Assembly (NCBI RefSeq): GCF_030362855.1
Contig: NZ_JAUCBP010000011.1
Coordinates: 161,782 to 225,781, forward strand
DNA length: 64,000 nucleotides
Direction of reading: 5' to 3'
Source of the DNA: Neoalteromonas arenosi
GTDB lineage: Bacteria; Pseudomonadota; Gammaproteobacteria; Enterobacterales; Alteromonadaceae
The position numbers and the translations under genes were made by a program. Shown here in pieces: positions 29,083 to 37,498 of this stretch. Each line of letters starts with the position of its first letter. Positions within the stretch are counted from its first letter, which is position 1. The notes under the pieces are model-generated. The model was not told the origin of the DNA, made no database searches, and was given only the letters and a program-made list of their open reading frames with translations.

Positions 29083-29400
29083 TTATTGCTCCTGATGCGC
29101 TGCTTTTACATGTTTTTGCGCCACTTCCAACATTATCAATACTTGGCACGGCGGAAATTGCTCAAGTAGAGAAACTGAACGAAAGTTGCTCCATTCGGCG
29201 ACGGGATCAAAATCTGTTTTTTGCCGAAAATTAAGCGCTTTTAAACCTACCAAGCACTCGCCTTGCATGGTTGCATCGCGCACTTGCTTATCCGAGAGTT
29301 TTACCGCGGGGTATCGCTTAGCGATCTCAGCATAGGAAAATTCCTCACCCTGCACATGGCTGGTCAGTAGCAATAAAAAAACTAAACTGAATATTTTCAT
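29083..29400 (-). CDS. Small secreted protein of unknown function
   Basis: A 105-residue protein with a clear signal peptide (IFSLVFLLLLTSHVQG, cleavage near residue 18) and a mature part of about 87 residues holding two Cys (ECLVGLK, PPCQVL) that could form a disulfide. I do not recognise a family. Its start overlaps the DUF4920 gene by 4 nt, so both are likely translated together and both are predicted periplasmic. Confidence 0.7.
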   Translation of the reverse strand: MKIFSLVFLLLLTSHVQGEEFSYAEIAKRYPAVKLSDKQVRDATMQGECLVGLKALNFRQKTDFDPVAEWSNFRSVSLLEQFPPCQVLIMLEVAQKHVKAAHQEQ

Positions 29401-29870
29401 TTAGGCACTCGCACTGCGTCAGCAACCAATTCGTATTGCACACCCGCGGTAATCACCGCTTCGGTTCCGGCTAAATCACTATTAATATGGTCAGCCTGTG
29501 CCTCACTGATTTGTTGCTTTATTAACTCGCCAACCAGAGTAACTTGTTTACCACTGATATCCGTCGGCACGAAGAATCCATAATCGCGAAAGGACACGCG
29601 AATTACGTGTTCTTCTTGCTGCGCAATGAAAAAGCAGCCTTTCTTCTGGCACACTTTGCTGATGCGAGTATTTACCTTTACGGGTTCGCCTAAGTAGTCG
29701 GTAGGCGCCTCCAGCAATTGTGCCAATGCTACATCCGTCACTGTTTCATCAATCACAGCGCCAAAAGTCTCAGTCGTAGACGTAGTTGCAACCGGCTCCG
29801 ATAAGCGTAATGTTTGTGCGTATGTGAGCGCGCTAAAAGCGAGTAATGCTAACAGCGTGATTCGACGCAT
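29397..29870 (-). CDS. DUF4920 periplasmic protein
   Basis: A 157-residue exported protein (signal peptide to about LTYA, residue 18). The core VNTRISKVCQKKGCFFIAQQ, VSFRDYGFFVPTDISGKQVT and LVGELIKQQ matches DUF4920, an OB-like fold family with a conserved C-x-x-x-G-C motif that may bind a metal or be redox-active. It leads a three-gene minus-strand set. The 125-nt gap to the divergent ppiC contains the likely promoters. Confidence 0.82.
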   Translation of the reverse strand: MRRITLLALLAFSALTYAQTLRLSEPVATTSTTETFGAVIDETVTDVALAQLLEAPTDYLGEPVKVNTRISKVCQKKGCFFIAQQEEHVIRVSFRDYGFFVPTDISGKQVTLVGELIKQQISEAQADHINSDLAGTEAVITAGVQYELVADAVRVPK

Positions 29871-29995
29871 AGTATTTCCCCAAAATCATTTACTTAAACG
29901 CAATGGTAACCTTCCTGCGATGGAAGATCACTTTCATTCATTCCAATGCCATTTAACCGTATACTTAATGCAGAGTAACTTAACTGGAACAAATT

Positions 29996-30280
29996 ATGGC
30001 TGTAGCTAGCGCCTTACACATTTTGGTAAAATCGGAAAAACAAGCGCGTGATATCATTGCCAAGCTAGAAAAAGGTCAAGACTTTGGTACATTGGCGAAA
30101 CGTTACTCTATCTGCCCGTCGGGCAAAAGGGGAGGAGATTTAGGTGAGTTTCGTCGGGGCAAAATGGTTAAAGCGTTTGATGACGTGGTGTTTAAAAAGC
30201 CGGTCCTGACTATTCAAGGTCCGGTGAAAACACGCTTTGGCTATCACATCATCAAAACGCTATACGTCAACCGCTTTTAG
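29996..30280 (+). CDS. ppiC: Peptidyl-prolyl cis-trans isomerase C (parvulin)
   Basis: A single-domain cytoplasmic parvulin of 94 residues, the size of E. coli PpiC. The rotamase fold is evident from [57 protein letters not shown] and [12 protein letters not shown], with the conserved His residues of the active site. No signal peptide or chaperone domain is present. It overlaps the convergent trmL stop by 4 nt. Confidence 0.96.
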   Translation: MAVASALHILVKSEKQARDIIAKLEKGQDFGTLAKRYSICPSGKRGGDLGEFRRGKMVKAFDDVVFKKPVLTIQGPVKTRFGYHIIKTLYVNRF

Positions 30281-30741
30281 CGTGCGTCCGAGTAGCCCAA
30301 CTGGCGCCAAGACTCGTATACAAACACCGACACAGCGTTAGATAAATTCATGCTACGACTTCCGGCCAGCATGGGGATCCTGACGCGCTGCTCGTAAGGC
30401 AAAGCATCTATGATCGAGTCCGGTAAACCGCGTGTTTCGGGCCCAAAAAGCAATGCATCACCGGTTTGATAAGCCACATCAGAATGGAAGGTTTTACCTT
30501 TGGTGGTGCAGGCAAAAATACGCTTGGGTTGACGCTGCTTTACATAGTGTTCAAGACTCGGATAGCGCGCCACGTCAGCAAACTCGTGATAATCCAGCCC
30601 TGCTCTACGCACTTTTTTGTCATCCCAATCAAACCCCAATGGTTCGATTAAGTGCAACGCAAAACCGGTATTGGCACATAGGCGAATGATATTCCCCGTA
30701 TTGGGTGGGATTTCTGGTTGATACAGCACTATATCAAGCAT
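30277..30741 (-). CDS. trmL: tRNA (cytidine(34)-2'-O)-methyltransferase
   Basis: SPOUT-class methyltransferase modifying the wobble position of tRNA-Leu isoacceptors. The 154-residue length fits. Motifs are [20 protein letters not shown], the SAM-binding knot [11 protein letters not shown] and the C-terminal [20 protein letters not shown]. Its first 8 nt overlap the end of the upstream hydrolase gene, so it is translated from the same message. Confidence 0.96.
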   Translation of the reverse strand: MLDIVLYQPEIPPNTGNIIRLCANTGFALHLIEPLGFDWDDKKVRRAGLDYHEFADVARYPSLEHYVKQRQPKRIFACTTKGKTFHSDVAYQTGDALLFGPETRGLPDSIIDALPYEQRVRIPMLAGSRSMNLSNAVSVFVYESWRQLGYSDAR

Positions 30742-31720
30742 TGTTTACCTCAGTTTCTGCCTCCAAAACGAAGGCTAGTACCGCCTGTATAGCAGGCGTT
30801 CTATATTGATCACTTTCAAATAGCAGTTCGTGTCGTGCACCTTCGATAACCTCAACATCCGCATCAGGGAACTGCTGCACTACACGATGTATCCGCTGAT
30901 TATCAACCACTCGGTCAGCCCCGGAAATCAATACTTTGGTTGGCAGCGGAAAGTTTTTCGCACTTGCTTCAATTTGATTCATAGCATCCATTGCCGTCGA
31001 CAACCATTGGTAGGTCACCCCCCCTAATTGCAATGCCGGTGCGCGCTTGTATTCTTCGCGAAACAACTTATAGCGCACTTGACTATGGGTCAGTGTGTTC
31101 AGACGAAATGGTAATTCGATGTAAGGCCCTTGCCCGAATGCATACCACGGTTTACGCCCAAACAGGTAGTTTGCCGCTAAACCTGACATAAGGAGAACGC
31201 TCAACAAAGGTTCTGGCACTGTTGGTTTAATTCCAAACATTGGGGAGCAAAACACCACTCGACTAAATAGCTCGGGCTCGCGCGAGGCTGTCAAATAACC
31301 GATTGCACAACCCATCGAGTGACATACAAGAGCAGGCTTAGAGGGTGCTCTAGGCTTTACAATATCATTGACGAAAACGCTAAAATCGACCACGTAATCA
31401 TCAAACTGTTCGACGTAACCTCGTTGATGATCAATTGCCATCCGACCGGACAGCCCTTGACCGCGATGATCCATGGTATAAACGGCAATATCGTTGCGAT
31501 AACAGTCGTAGATAAATTCTTTATATTTTACAAGCGTCTCGATGCGTCCGTTTGATAACACAATTGCTGCTCGTGGCGACTCCGGCTCACAAAAAGCATA
31601 GTGGATCTGGACATTTTGTTGGCCCGTGAAGGTACCCAACACTACATGTCGATCCCAAAACTCAGTAATCTCTCCATGGTAGAGGGTGGTCAGAGACTGT
31701 TCATCAAAGAGTTGCCGCAT
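30734..31720 (-). CDS. Alpha/beta hydrolase, lysophospholipase L2-like
   Basis: A 328-residue serine hydrolase. [14 protein letters not shown] is the oxyanion/loop motif of the PldB family, and the nucleophile elbow is [11 protein letters not shown] (Ser within C-H-S-M-G rather than G-H-S-M-G). Asp in SGADRVVDN and His in GARHELLFE complete the triad. No signal peptide is seen. It belongs to the PldB/monoacylglycerol lipase group; the substrate is inferred. It lies 6 nt after the Cpx-type kinase gene, so it may belong to that envelope-stress operon. Confidence 0.85.
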   Translation of the reverse strand: MRQLFDEQSLTTLYHGEITEFWDRHVVLGTFTGQQNVQIHYAFCEPESPRAAIVLSNGRIETLVKYKEFIYDCYRNDIAVYTMDHRGQGLSGRMAIDHQRGYVEQFDDYVVDFSVFVNDIVKPRAPSKPALVCHSMGCAIGYLTASREPELFSRVVFCSPMFGIKPTVPEPLLSVLLMSGLAANYLFGRKPWYAFGQGPYIELPFRLNTLTHSQVRYKLFREEYKRAPALQLGGVTYQWLSTAMDAMNQIEASAKNFPLPTKVLISGADRVVDNQRIHRVVQQFPDADVEVIEGARHELLFESDQYRTPAIQAVLAFVLEAETEVNNA

Positions 31721-31726
31721 TTGTGC

Positions 31727-33151
31727 CTATTTGTTTAGCGGCACCTCTATCCGTACCGCCAATCCATGTTGTTCATTCAATTTGGCGCTTATGTTACCAC
31801 CATGGCGTTCAATTGCACGCTGTGCAATGCTCAATCCAAGCCCTACTCCTCCGGTACCGCGCGTACGGCTTTTATCGGTCCGATAAAACGGCTTAAACAG
31901 CATACCGAGCTCTTGCTCGGGAACGCCGTCACCGTCGTCTTCCACGACTACACAGAGGGTATCTGCAGTTACAGACAGCTTAATAACGATGTTCCGGTTC
32001 GCGTATTTAATCGCATTGCGGCAAACGTTTTCTAACGCACTGTTCCAAAGTTCGGGATAAAGCTGAACACTGCCTTGACTACTGAAATTAGCGCAATCGA
32101 GAGAAACCTGTTTGTTGACTTGCTCTGCTTCAAAGGCGAGGTCTTTGTATAAGGGTTTTATGGCACTGCCGACAAACTCATCCAATCTGATGCTCTGTGG
32201 ATGATGTTCATCAGCACTCACCTCCAATTTTGACAACCATAACAATTGCTGAATCATTGCCTCCATGAGCTCTGATTCTTTACTAATCCGCGCGATAATA
32301 TGCGCACCGACACGGCTATCGTCAACATTATCAGGGCCTTGTGACTCAAAGGTTTGCTCAGCAATGCCTACGGCCAGTTGTAAGCGCGTTAGCGGTGAAC
32401 GCAATTCATGAGAGACATCCGCCAAGAAGCGTTGATGTTCGCTAAATAAACGCTGCAATTGCGTTGCCATATGGTTGGTGGCATCAGACAGCGCGGCAAA
32501 CTCGTCATGGCGCCTCTGGGTAAGCGTAACCCGACTGGTTAAATCGCCTACCGCAAGCCTATCTGTCGCCTGTTTAATTTCATTTAAGGGTTTGGCAAAA
32601 CTGCGCGCCAACAAATAGCACAACAGTCCACTAACAACTAGAGCAACTCCGATAACAACCAGTAACAATGGCCCTCTAGATGGCGGCTTAAATCGTGTAG
32701 TACCGACAAATAAGGCATAGTTATTACCGTTGACAGTTACCGCGACCGGTCCAATAAAACGTGTACTTCCGCGCGTTATCACCACCGGTTTGGGTTCGTT
32801 GATCAGGTCGCGATAGGGTCGAATAGCCGGACGAGAAGGCGGTGGAAATCCAAATATGATGTCATCGCTATTTTTGTCAATAAGAAAAACGTCGAGATTG
32901 CGTGCTTGACTAAACTGGCGAATGCGCCGCACCAATTGATCTCGCGATGTAAGCCGCATGCGCTCTAAACGCTCAACTGCTCGTTCTAACTGGCTCAACT
33001 GACTTTGGGTCGGCTCACTATACTCTGGTGCGGGAGCGAGTGCATATGCCACTAAAACGCCCGTCCCTATGCTACTTAACGTTACCAGCCAGAACCAAAA
33101 AAAGATCCGTCCAAAAAAGCTATTGCGCGGATTAAATCGCTGCCAATTCAT
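31727..33151 (-). CDS. cpxA: Sensor histidine kinase, CpxA-like
   Basis: A 474-residue inner-membrane kinase: first TM about 15-38, a periplasmic sensor of roughly 115 residues, second TM about 161-183 (LLLVVIGVALVVSGLLCYLL), HAMP, then the DHp domain with phospho-acceptor His248 in FLADVSHELRSPLTRLQ. N-box NVCRNAIKYAN, G1 VEDDGDGVPE, F-box LFKPFYRTD and G2 GVGLGLSIAQ are intact. The sensor is short and the name rests mainly on the partner regulator, the divergent CpxP-like gene and the CpxR box. It starts 1 nt inside the end of cpxR. Confidence 0.88.
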   Translation of the reverse strand: MNWQRFNPRNSFFGRIFFWFWLVTLSSIGTGVLVAYALAPAPEYSEPTQSQLSQLERAVERLERMRLTSRDQLVRRIRQFSQARNLDVFLIDKNSDDIIFGFPPPSRPAIRPYRDLINEPKPVVITRGSTRFIGPVAVTVNGNNYALFVGTTRFKPPSRGPLLLVVIGVALVVSGLLCYLLARSFAKPLNEIKQATDRLAVGDLTSRVTLTQRRHDEFAALSDATNHMATQLQRLFSEHQRFLADVSHELRSPLTRLQLAVGIAEQTFESQGPDNVDDSRVGAHIIARISKESELMEAMIQQLLWLSKLEVSADEHHPQSIRLDEFVGSAIKPLYKDLAFEAEQVNKQVSLDCANFSSQGSVQLYPELWNSALENVCRNAIKYANRNIVIKLSVTADTLCVVVEDDGDGVPEQELGMLFKPFYRTDKSRTRGTGGVGLGLSIAQRAIERHGGNISAKLNEQHGLAVRIEVPLNK

Positions 33152-33846
33152 CAGTCAATCTGCCTAAATATATAACCCGCGCCACGCACGGTCTTGATAG
33201 GTTCGGCGACGTCTCGCTCGGCAAGTTTTTTGCGGATATTACTGACATGCATGTCGATGCTTCGATCAAAGGCGGCAAGTCTGCGACCTAAAACTTGCTC
33301 ACTGATTTTTTCCTTAGTGACCAGATCGCCAACATTCATCATCAATAGGCGCAGTAACATGAATTCAGTACCGGTGAGCTCGAGTCGCAGACCATTAGCA
33401 TGAACTTCTTGTTTTGCTGGATTTAAAACAATACTACCGATACTTAAAGACTGTTGTGTACTGCTTTGCAGCGCATGCTCAGAGCGGCGGATCATCGCTT
33501 TAATTCGGGCAGATAACTCTCTGTGATTAAATGGCTTGGGCAAATAATCGTCAGCACCGAGCTCTAAACCTAACACGCGATCGTAATCATCGCCTTTCGC
33601 TGTGAGCATTATTACCGGTGTTAGGTGCGATTGGCGCAGTCGTTTTAAGACTTCGAAACCGTCCATTGCTGGCATCATGACGTCCAGTAGTATGACGTCT
33701 ATATCACTATGTGATGTGGCATACTCTAGACCGCTAAGGCCATCGTGACAGGCCTGAATATCATAACCCTGTGGCGAAAGATATTCGCTAAGCAGCTCAG
33801 TGAGTGCAACATCATCATCAATTAATAACAGCTTCTTATTTGTCAT
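33151..33846 (-). CDS. cpxR: Response regulator CpxR-like (OmpR family)
   Basis: A 231-residue regulator of envelope stress. The receiver domain has acidic pocket DDD (10-12), phospho-acceptor Asp55 in VILLDVMMPAMDG and Lys104 in YLPKPFNHRE. The C-terminal winged helix includes LLRLLMMNVGDLVTKEKISE, then FDRSIDMHVSNIRKKL and IKTVRGAGYIF. FDRSIDMHVSNIRKKL is very close to the recognition helix of CpxR, supporting recognition of GTAAA repeats. It is first gene of the cpxRA operon and lies downstream of a perfect CpxR box. Confidence 0.93.
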   Translation of the reverse strand: MTNKKLLLIDDDVALTELLSEYLSPQGYDIQACHDGLSGLEYATSHSDIDVILLDVMMPAMDGFEVLKRLRQSHLTPVIMLTAKGDDYDRVLGLELGADDYLPKPFNHRELSARIKAMIRRSEHALQSSTQQSLSIGSIVLNPAKQEVHANGLRLELTGTEFMLLRLLMMNVGDLVTKEKISEQVLGRRLAAFDRSIDMHVSNIRKKLAERDVAEPIKTVRGAGYIFRQID

Positions 33847-33913
33847 ATGTCTTACCCAGTTAGACCTGTAGCATAATGGATCTTAACCTGCACAAGCAAA
33901 ATCGCGTTTAGCC

Positions 33914-33929
33914 TTTACATAACCTTTAC
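33914..33929 (-). promoter_or_regulatory. CpxR box (GTAAA-N6-GTAAA)
   Basis: On the minus strand the sequence GTAAAGGTTATGTAAA gives two perfect GTAAA half-sites separated by 6 nt, matching the known CpxR consensus GTAAA-N(4-8)-GTAAA. It lies 68 nt upstream of cpxR and 77 nt upstream of the divergent cpxP-like gene, so it can serve autoregulation and control of both transcripts. Confidence 0.8.
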
Positions 33930-34005
33930 ACTCGATTTGCGTTTCTTTGCATTGACGGCGCTAGACTTATCAGCACTGAATATCAGTTTTCCAATGAGGT
34001 GATTT

Positions 34006-34770
34006 ATGAAGAAATTAGTTTTATCAGCCATCGGTGTAGCGCTATCTATACAACTAGCCACTGCAACAGCAGCACCACGTCACGAGCCGGCAATGGTAAA
34101 AGCATTGCAACAGCTATCACTGAGCGAGCAACAGCAACAACAGATCAACCAAATCATCGGCGCACGTCGTGCGGACGTTGACATTTTTGCGACCGACGGT
34201 CGCGAATTACGCCGTGAAATGAAAACGCTAGTCCAAGCGGACGTGTGGGACCAAAGTGCAATCGAACGAGCCTTGCTCGCTCGTGCAGAGCTACACCAAA
34301 GCCGCAAACTAGAGCAGGCGCAAACCCGCCATCAAGTTTGGAATGTATTATCTGCAGAGCAGCAGGCACAGATGTTGGCGTTAATTGACGAGCGTGGACC
34401 CAGAAATAGAGACCGGGGACAGTTGCGAGAGCGTTTATGGGAACGCATCAGTGATCGTTTAGCCCTAACTGATGCACAATACGAAGCCATTAGTACGATT
34501 CGAAGTGATTTCGCTGACCAACGAGAACTGTCTAAAGCGCGGATGACGGAGTTTCGCCAAGCTGAACAAGCATTGATCCGCACTAGTGAGTTTGATATTG
34601 CCGCTTGGCAAGACTTATATACTCAATATCAGAGCGTTAAACTTCAGCAAGGGGTTGCCAAGGCATACATGCATCATCAGGTTTTGCAGGTACTTACGCC
34701 GGAACAACGCGAAAAATTAAACCAGGCAGAACGAAAAATCAGACAACGAATGCACGGCCGAGGCGCTTAA
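34006..34770 (+). CDS. Double-domain Spy/CpxP-family periplasmic protein
   Basis: A 254-residue exported protein (signal peptide to about TAAP, residue 23) built from two successive Spy/CpxP-like helical domains. Domain 1 (residues ~33-128) has the LTxxQ-type motifs LSLSEQQ (37-43) and LSAEQQ (115-120). Domain 2 (~148-243) has LALTDAQ (152-158) and LTPEQR (230-235). Family members are ATP-independent chaperones and, for CpxP, inhibitors of CpxA; usual length is about 160 residues with one domain. The duplication may fuse what is normally a dimer. It is divergent from cpxRA with a CpxR box between. Confidence 0.85.
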   Translation: MKKLVLSAIGVALSIQLATATAAPRHEPAMVKALQQLSLSEQQQQQINQIIGARRADVDIFATDGRELRREMKTLVQADVWDQSAIERALLARAELHQSRKLEQAQTRHQVWNVLSAEQQAQMLALIDERGPRNRDRGQLRERLWERISDRLALTDAQYEAISTIRSDFADQRELSKARMTEFRQAEQALIRTSEFDIAAWQDLYTQYQSVKLQQGVAKAYMHHQVLQVLTPEQREKLNQAERKIRQRMHGRGA

Positions 34771-34771
34771 G

Positions 34772-35602
34772 CTAGTCGGCACGATTCTTACCTTGCTGAT
34801 AAAATTGATAAATCGATTGTTTGTCAAAATTGTCGAGTTGGGTAAGGATCGTCTTTGCAATATCGGCGTGTTGCGTAGCGAACGCTTCACTGAAAACCAC
34901 ATAGGCTTGATTGGCTACATAGGGTTCATAGATAGTGCTTATATCCTGCATACCGGCGTAGTCAGCTTTAGTTTTAATTTGCGTTTGGTCAATACTGCAA
35001 ACCTCCGAGATAGCGTCTACTCGACCTCGTTCTAGCAGCGTAAATTTTTCCAGATAATTGTAAATAACTAACCAGTCAATCACCATAGACTCGCCATGGC
35101 TTTGCGAGAACCCAGCTTCTACGCCGACTGTCAATTTGGTTTCACCGCGCAAACCCGCCTGTGCTTTGGCAATATAGTTCGGTCGATTTAACGTGGTTAA
35201 ACAAATTTCGACGTTTGAAAAATAACTGTTCTCAAGGGCTGGATCTATCTCTTTAGGATACAGGCCAAACTGATCGCGCTGCTCATTGTAACTACCAATA
35301 ATCATATCAACTGTACCAGCGCGTAATTCAACGTCGCAACGCTTCCAAGGTCGCATAATGTATTGTATTGCGACGTTCTCTAGTTGCCCATGGCCGAAAA
35401 CTTGGCTAAGGATTTGCGGGTTGATGCCTGTGACTTCACCTTGATCAGTGAAAATGAAGAAAGGATATACGTCAGCGTTTGGGGTACAAAAGCGCACTAC
35501 TGTTTGCTCTTTCGCCGTCACTTCAACACTAGTTAAAAGTAATAAAACCGCTGACAATAAAGCGATAAATATTGGGCTATGGCCTTGGGTTGTGCGTTGC
35601 AT
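34772..35602 (-). CDS. Periplasmic solute-binding domain protein (SBP_bac_3-like)
   Basis: From ATG 35602 (AGAGG upstream) the protein is 276 residues with a signal peptide (IALLSAVLLLLTSVEVTA). The mature part fits the family 3 type fold used by amino-acid ABC systems and by orphan SBP-like proteins of Alteromonadales: VRFCTPNADVYPFFI, VTGINPQILSQVF, RPWKRCDVELRAGTVDMIIG. No ABC permease or ATPase is nearby, so it is an orphan sensor or binding protein. Ligand unknown. It converges with the CpxP-like gene, 1 nt apart. Confidence 0.8.
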   Translation of the reverse strand: MQRTTQGHSPIFIALLSAVLLLLTSVEVTAKEQTVVRFCTPNADVYPFFIFTDQGEVTGINPQILSQVFGHGQLENVAIQYIMRPWKRCDVELRAGTVDMIIGSYNEQRDQFGLYPKEIDPALENSYFSNVEICLTTLNRPNYIAKAQAGLRGETKLTVGVEAGFSQSHGESMVIDWLVIYNYLEKFTLLERGRVDAISEVCSIDQTQIKTKADYAGMQDISTIYEPYVANQAYVVFSEAFATQHADIAKTILTQLDNFDKQSIYQFYQQGKNRAD

Positions 35603-35727
35603 TGATACCTCTGTAGCTATTACGCCGCTCTTCATAGCACGTAAGCTAAATTACTTTAGCTTGTTTAAATATAGGTAATAACCAGCACAGAGTAAACTGA
35701 GCACCGATATATCTACACAGTTTCACA

Positions 35728-36138
35728 TTAATAGTTGGGAACTTCTCGCTGATAATCCAACGATAAAAACAGCGGTGAAGTGATCAATAAATCTGCTGTC
35801 GAACGGTTACAAGCCACCGGTACATTCCACACTGAGCACAGACGCAGCAATGCTTTTACATCAGGATCGTGCGGTGCGGGATTGAGAGGATCCCAAAAGA
35901 AAAATAACGCATCGAGCTCACCCTCTGCAATCAGCGCCCCAATTTGCTGATCACCACCGAGGGGTCCACTTTTAAAACGCTGTACAGTAAGCCCAGTTTG
36001 CTCTGCGATCAATCCACCTGTGGTGCCGGTACCAACCAGACGACACTGCTCTAAGCGCTGCATGTTTGCGTTAGCCCACGCTAATAAATCAGGTTTTTTG
36101 TGATCATGCGCTACCAGCGCGATGGTCGGCTTACTCAT
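35728..36138 (-). CDS. mgsA: Methylglyoxal synthase
   Basis: Converts dihydroxyacetone phosphate to methylglyoxal plus phosphate, a bypass of lower glycolysis. At 136 residues the match is clear: [17 protein letters not shown], the phosphate loop [29 protein letters not shown] with the catalytic Asp, and [22 protein letters not shown]. Its start overlaps the upstream kelch gene by 4 nt, so it depends on translation of that gene. An inverted repeat (aagctaaa...tttagctt, 35643-35662) lies 66 nt past its stop but without a T-run. Confidence 0.97.
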   Translation of the reverse strand: MSKPTIALVAHDHKKPDLLAWANANMQRLEQCRLVGTGTTGGLIAEQTGLTVQRFKSGPLGGDQQIGALIAEGELDALFFFWDPLNPAPHDPDVKALLRLCSVWNVPVACNRSTADLLITSPLFLSLDYQREVPNY

Positions 36139-37223
36139 GGCAATATCTCACTTATATTATCAATAAAAATTTTATCACTGACCGATTGCTTAGCTTGCAT
36201 CCCACCTACCCTCAATAGCTCATCCTCTACAACTAAAAGCCCTCGGTGGTCCATACTCGCATGGCCCGACGTCACTACTTGCCATTTGCCAGATTCTATT
36301 TGATAAAGCCAAACATCAGCAGATGGCTCCGCAGGCGCACCGTTGTAGCCAATGCCGTTAAAGTTGTATGGATTAGTCGCGCCACCGACGAAGGCAATCA
36401 CTCCCCTATCATCTAAACCAGAAGCTGCCATCCGGTAGCGTCCTGTTGCTGTTGGATGTGGCACAGTAGTCCAATTTATTCGGCTCTGGTTCTTACTGTC
36501 GATCTCGCCTCTAAAGCAGGCGCTCTCCATAGTGAAATCTCGCCGTTTCTCTGGGTGATAACGAACGCTAACACCATCACAAATCAACATGACATTGCCA
36601 ACTATACCGCCCGCATGACCAAATACTGCCTTGCCCGGAAATGGCGAGGCCTGTTGCCACGCATTGTTTTCGATATCGTAAATCTGCACCAAATTGACAT
36701 TGCCGTCGTTATGCCAACCACTGATCAGATATATAAAGCGCTCTTGATAAACTAAGGCAACGGCGTCATCCACGGGTACAGGTGAAGGCGCCAAAACGTC
36801 ATAAGTATTTGTAAGTAGCGAATAGCGATAATTGTCGGGACTGGAAATCTCTTCGTGGTCTTCCGCAACCGTATAACCGCCAAACAAGTAAGCGTCTTCA
36901 CCTATTCCAACCGCAATAGCAGCGAGCCGTCCAGTTAAGGGCAAGCTGCTGGGCACGGGTTGTCTTGGCTGCCACGCGTTTTGCCCTAATTGATAACTGA
37001 AGACGCGATTGTGAACCGCACGCCAGTCTTTGTCCTGTGCTAACCCCATAAAGGATAGAAGTACCGGATTGTCTTTAATTCTTACTAATGCTACAGCATT
37101 ATTAGATACCGGCTCCGGTAATACAGGCCAGCGATTGTCGGCTTGCACCGCAAGACCGACAATAAGCAAAAAAATGGCTACAAGCGGATACATTGACCGG
37201 TTGGGAGTTATTTTTATTCTCAT
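36135..37223 (-). CDS. Exported kelch-repeat protein (NanM-like)
   Basis: A beta-propeller protein with a signal peptide ([18 protein letters not shown] then DN) and kelch-type blades: YLFGGYTV...[24 protein letters not shown]...[25 protein letters not shown]...[13 protein letters not shown] and LRVGGMQ. The family resembles periplasmic N-acetylneuraminate epimerases and other kelch propellers; no enzymatic residues can be assigned. The start is uncertain: ATG 37223 gives a conventional signal peptide (362 residues), ATG 37193 and 37247 and a GTG at 37274 are possible, and none has a good SD. It overlaps mgsA by 4 nt. Confidence 0.8.
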   Translation of the reverse strand: MRIKITPNRSMYPLVAIFLLIVGLAVQADNRWPVLPEPVSNNAVALVRIKDNPVLLSFMGLAQDKDWRAVHNRVFSYQLGQNAWQPRQPVPSSLPLTGRLAAIAVGIGEDAYLFGGYTVAEDHEEISSPDNYRYSLLTNTYDVLAPSPVPVDDAVALVYQERFIYLISGWHNDGNVNLVQIYDIENNAWQQASPFPGKAVFGHAGGIVGNVMLICDGVSVRYHPEKRRDFTMESACFRGEIDSKNQSRINWTTVPHPTATGRYRMAASGLDDRGVIAFVGGATNPYNFNGIGYNGAPAEPSADVWLYQIESGKWQVVTSGHASMDHRGLLVVEDELLRVGGMQAKQSVSDKIFIDNISEILP

Positions 37224-37321
37224 CGTTAAAACGAAATCTTTATTCATTTTCGGCAATAGCCTTAAAAATCGCACAGAATAAGTTAAAAAACTATGCCATT
37301 TGTGTTTTTAGACTCAATTTA

Positions 37322-37360
37322 AATAAATTTTTATGCATTTTTATTTCATATTTATTCGCT
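37322..37360 (+). promoter_or_regulatory. Paired ARG boxes (ArgR operator) upstream of argC
   Basis: Two 18-bp sites separated by exactly 3 bp. Their 14-nt cores are TAAATTTTTATGCA (37324-37337, 12 of 14 matches to TGAATWWWWATTCA) and TTCATATTTATTCG (37345-37358, 10 of 14). The 21-bp centre distance is the arrangement bound by an ArgR hexamer. A poor -35/-10 pair (TTTCAT 37344-37349, TATTCT 37367-37372, 17-bp spacing) overlaps the second box, consistent with repression by blocking RNA polymerase. The promoter assignment is inferred. Confidence 0.7.
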
Positions 37361-37407
37361 TTGGGTTATTCTGGCGTTGGGTTAATTCACTTGCTTTTAC
37401 AAATTGT

Positions 37408-37476
37408 ATGAAACGGGTTACAAACAACTTTAAGTTCTTCTCCCTGTATCGCTACTGCCTGCTTTGCCGACGATAA
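37408..37476 (+). CDS. Possible arginine-containing leader peptide
   Basis: A 22-codon frame reading MKRVTNNFKFFSLYRYCLLC followed by two arginines and a stop (CGA CGA TAA). Four of 22 residues are Arg and the tandem pair is the last thing translated, 22 nt before the terminator hairpin. Upstream it is continuous with an ATG at 37333 (47 codons), but that start lies inside the ARG box region, before the likely transcription start. Against it: no clear SD before ATG 37408, and Cys/Phe/Tyr are equally frequent. It could also be a chance frame. Confidence 0.25.
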   Translation: MKRVTNNFKFFSLYRYCLLCRR

Positions 37477-37498
37477 AAGGTTTTATTTTTGTAGCGTC

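Noticed and set aside
35643..35662. Inverted repeat aagctaaa-ttac-tttagctt after mgsA
   Set aside because: It is A/T-rich with an 8-bp stem and no T-run on the minus strand, and could equally be chance; not listed as a terminator.
37193..37411. 72-codon + strand open frame across the kelch 5' end and arg upstream region
   Set aside because: It overlaps the kelch gene antisense, runs through the ARG boxes and has no SD or recognisable sequence; its Leu/Phe content reflects A/T-rich DNA.
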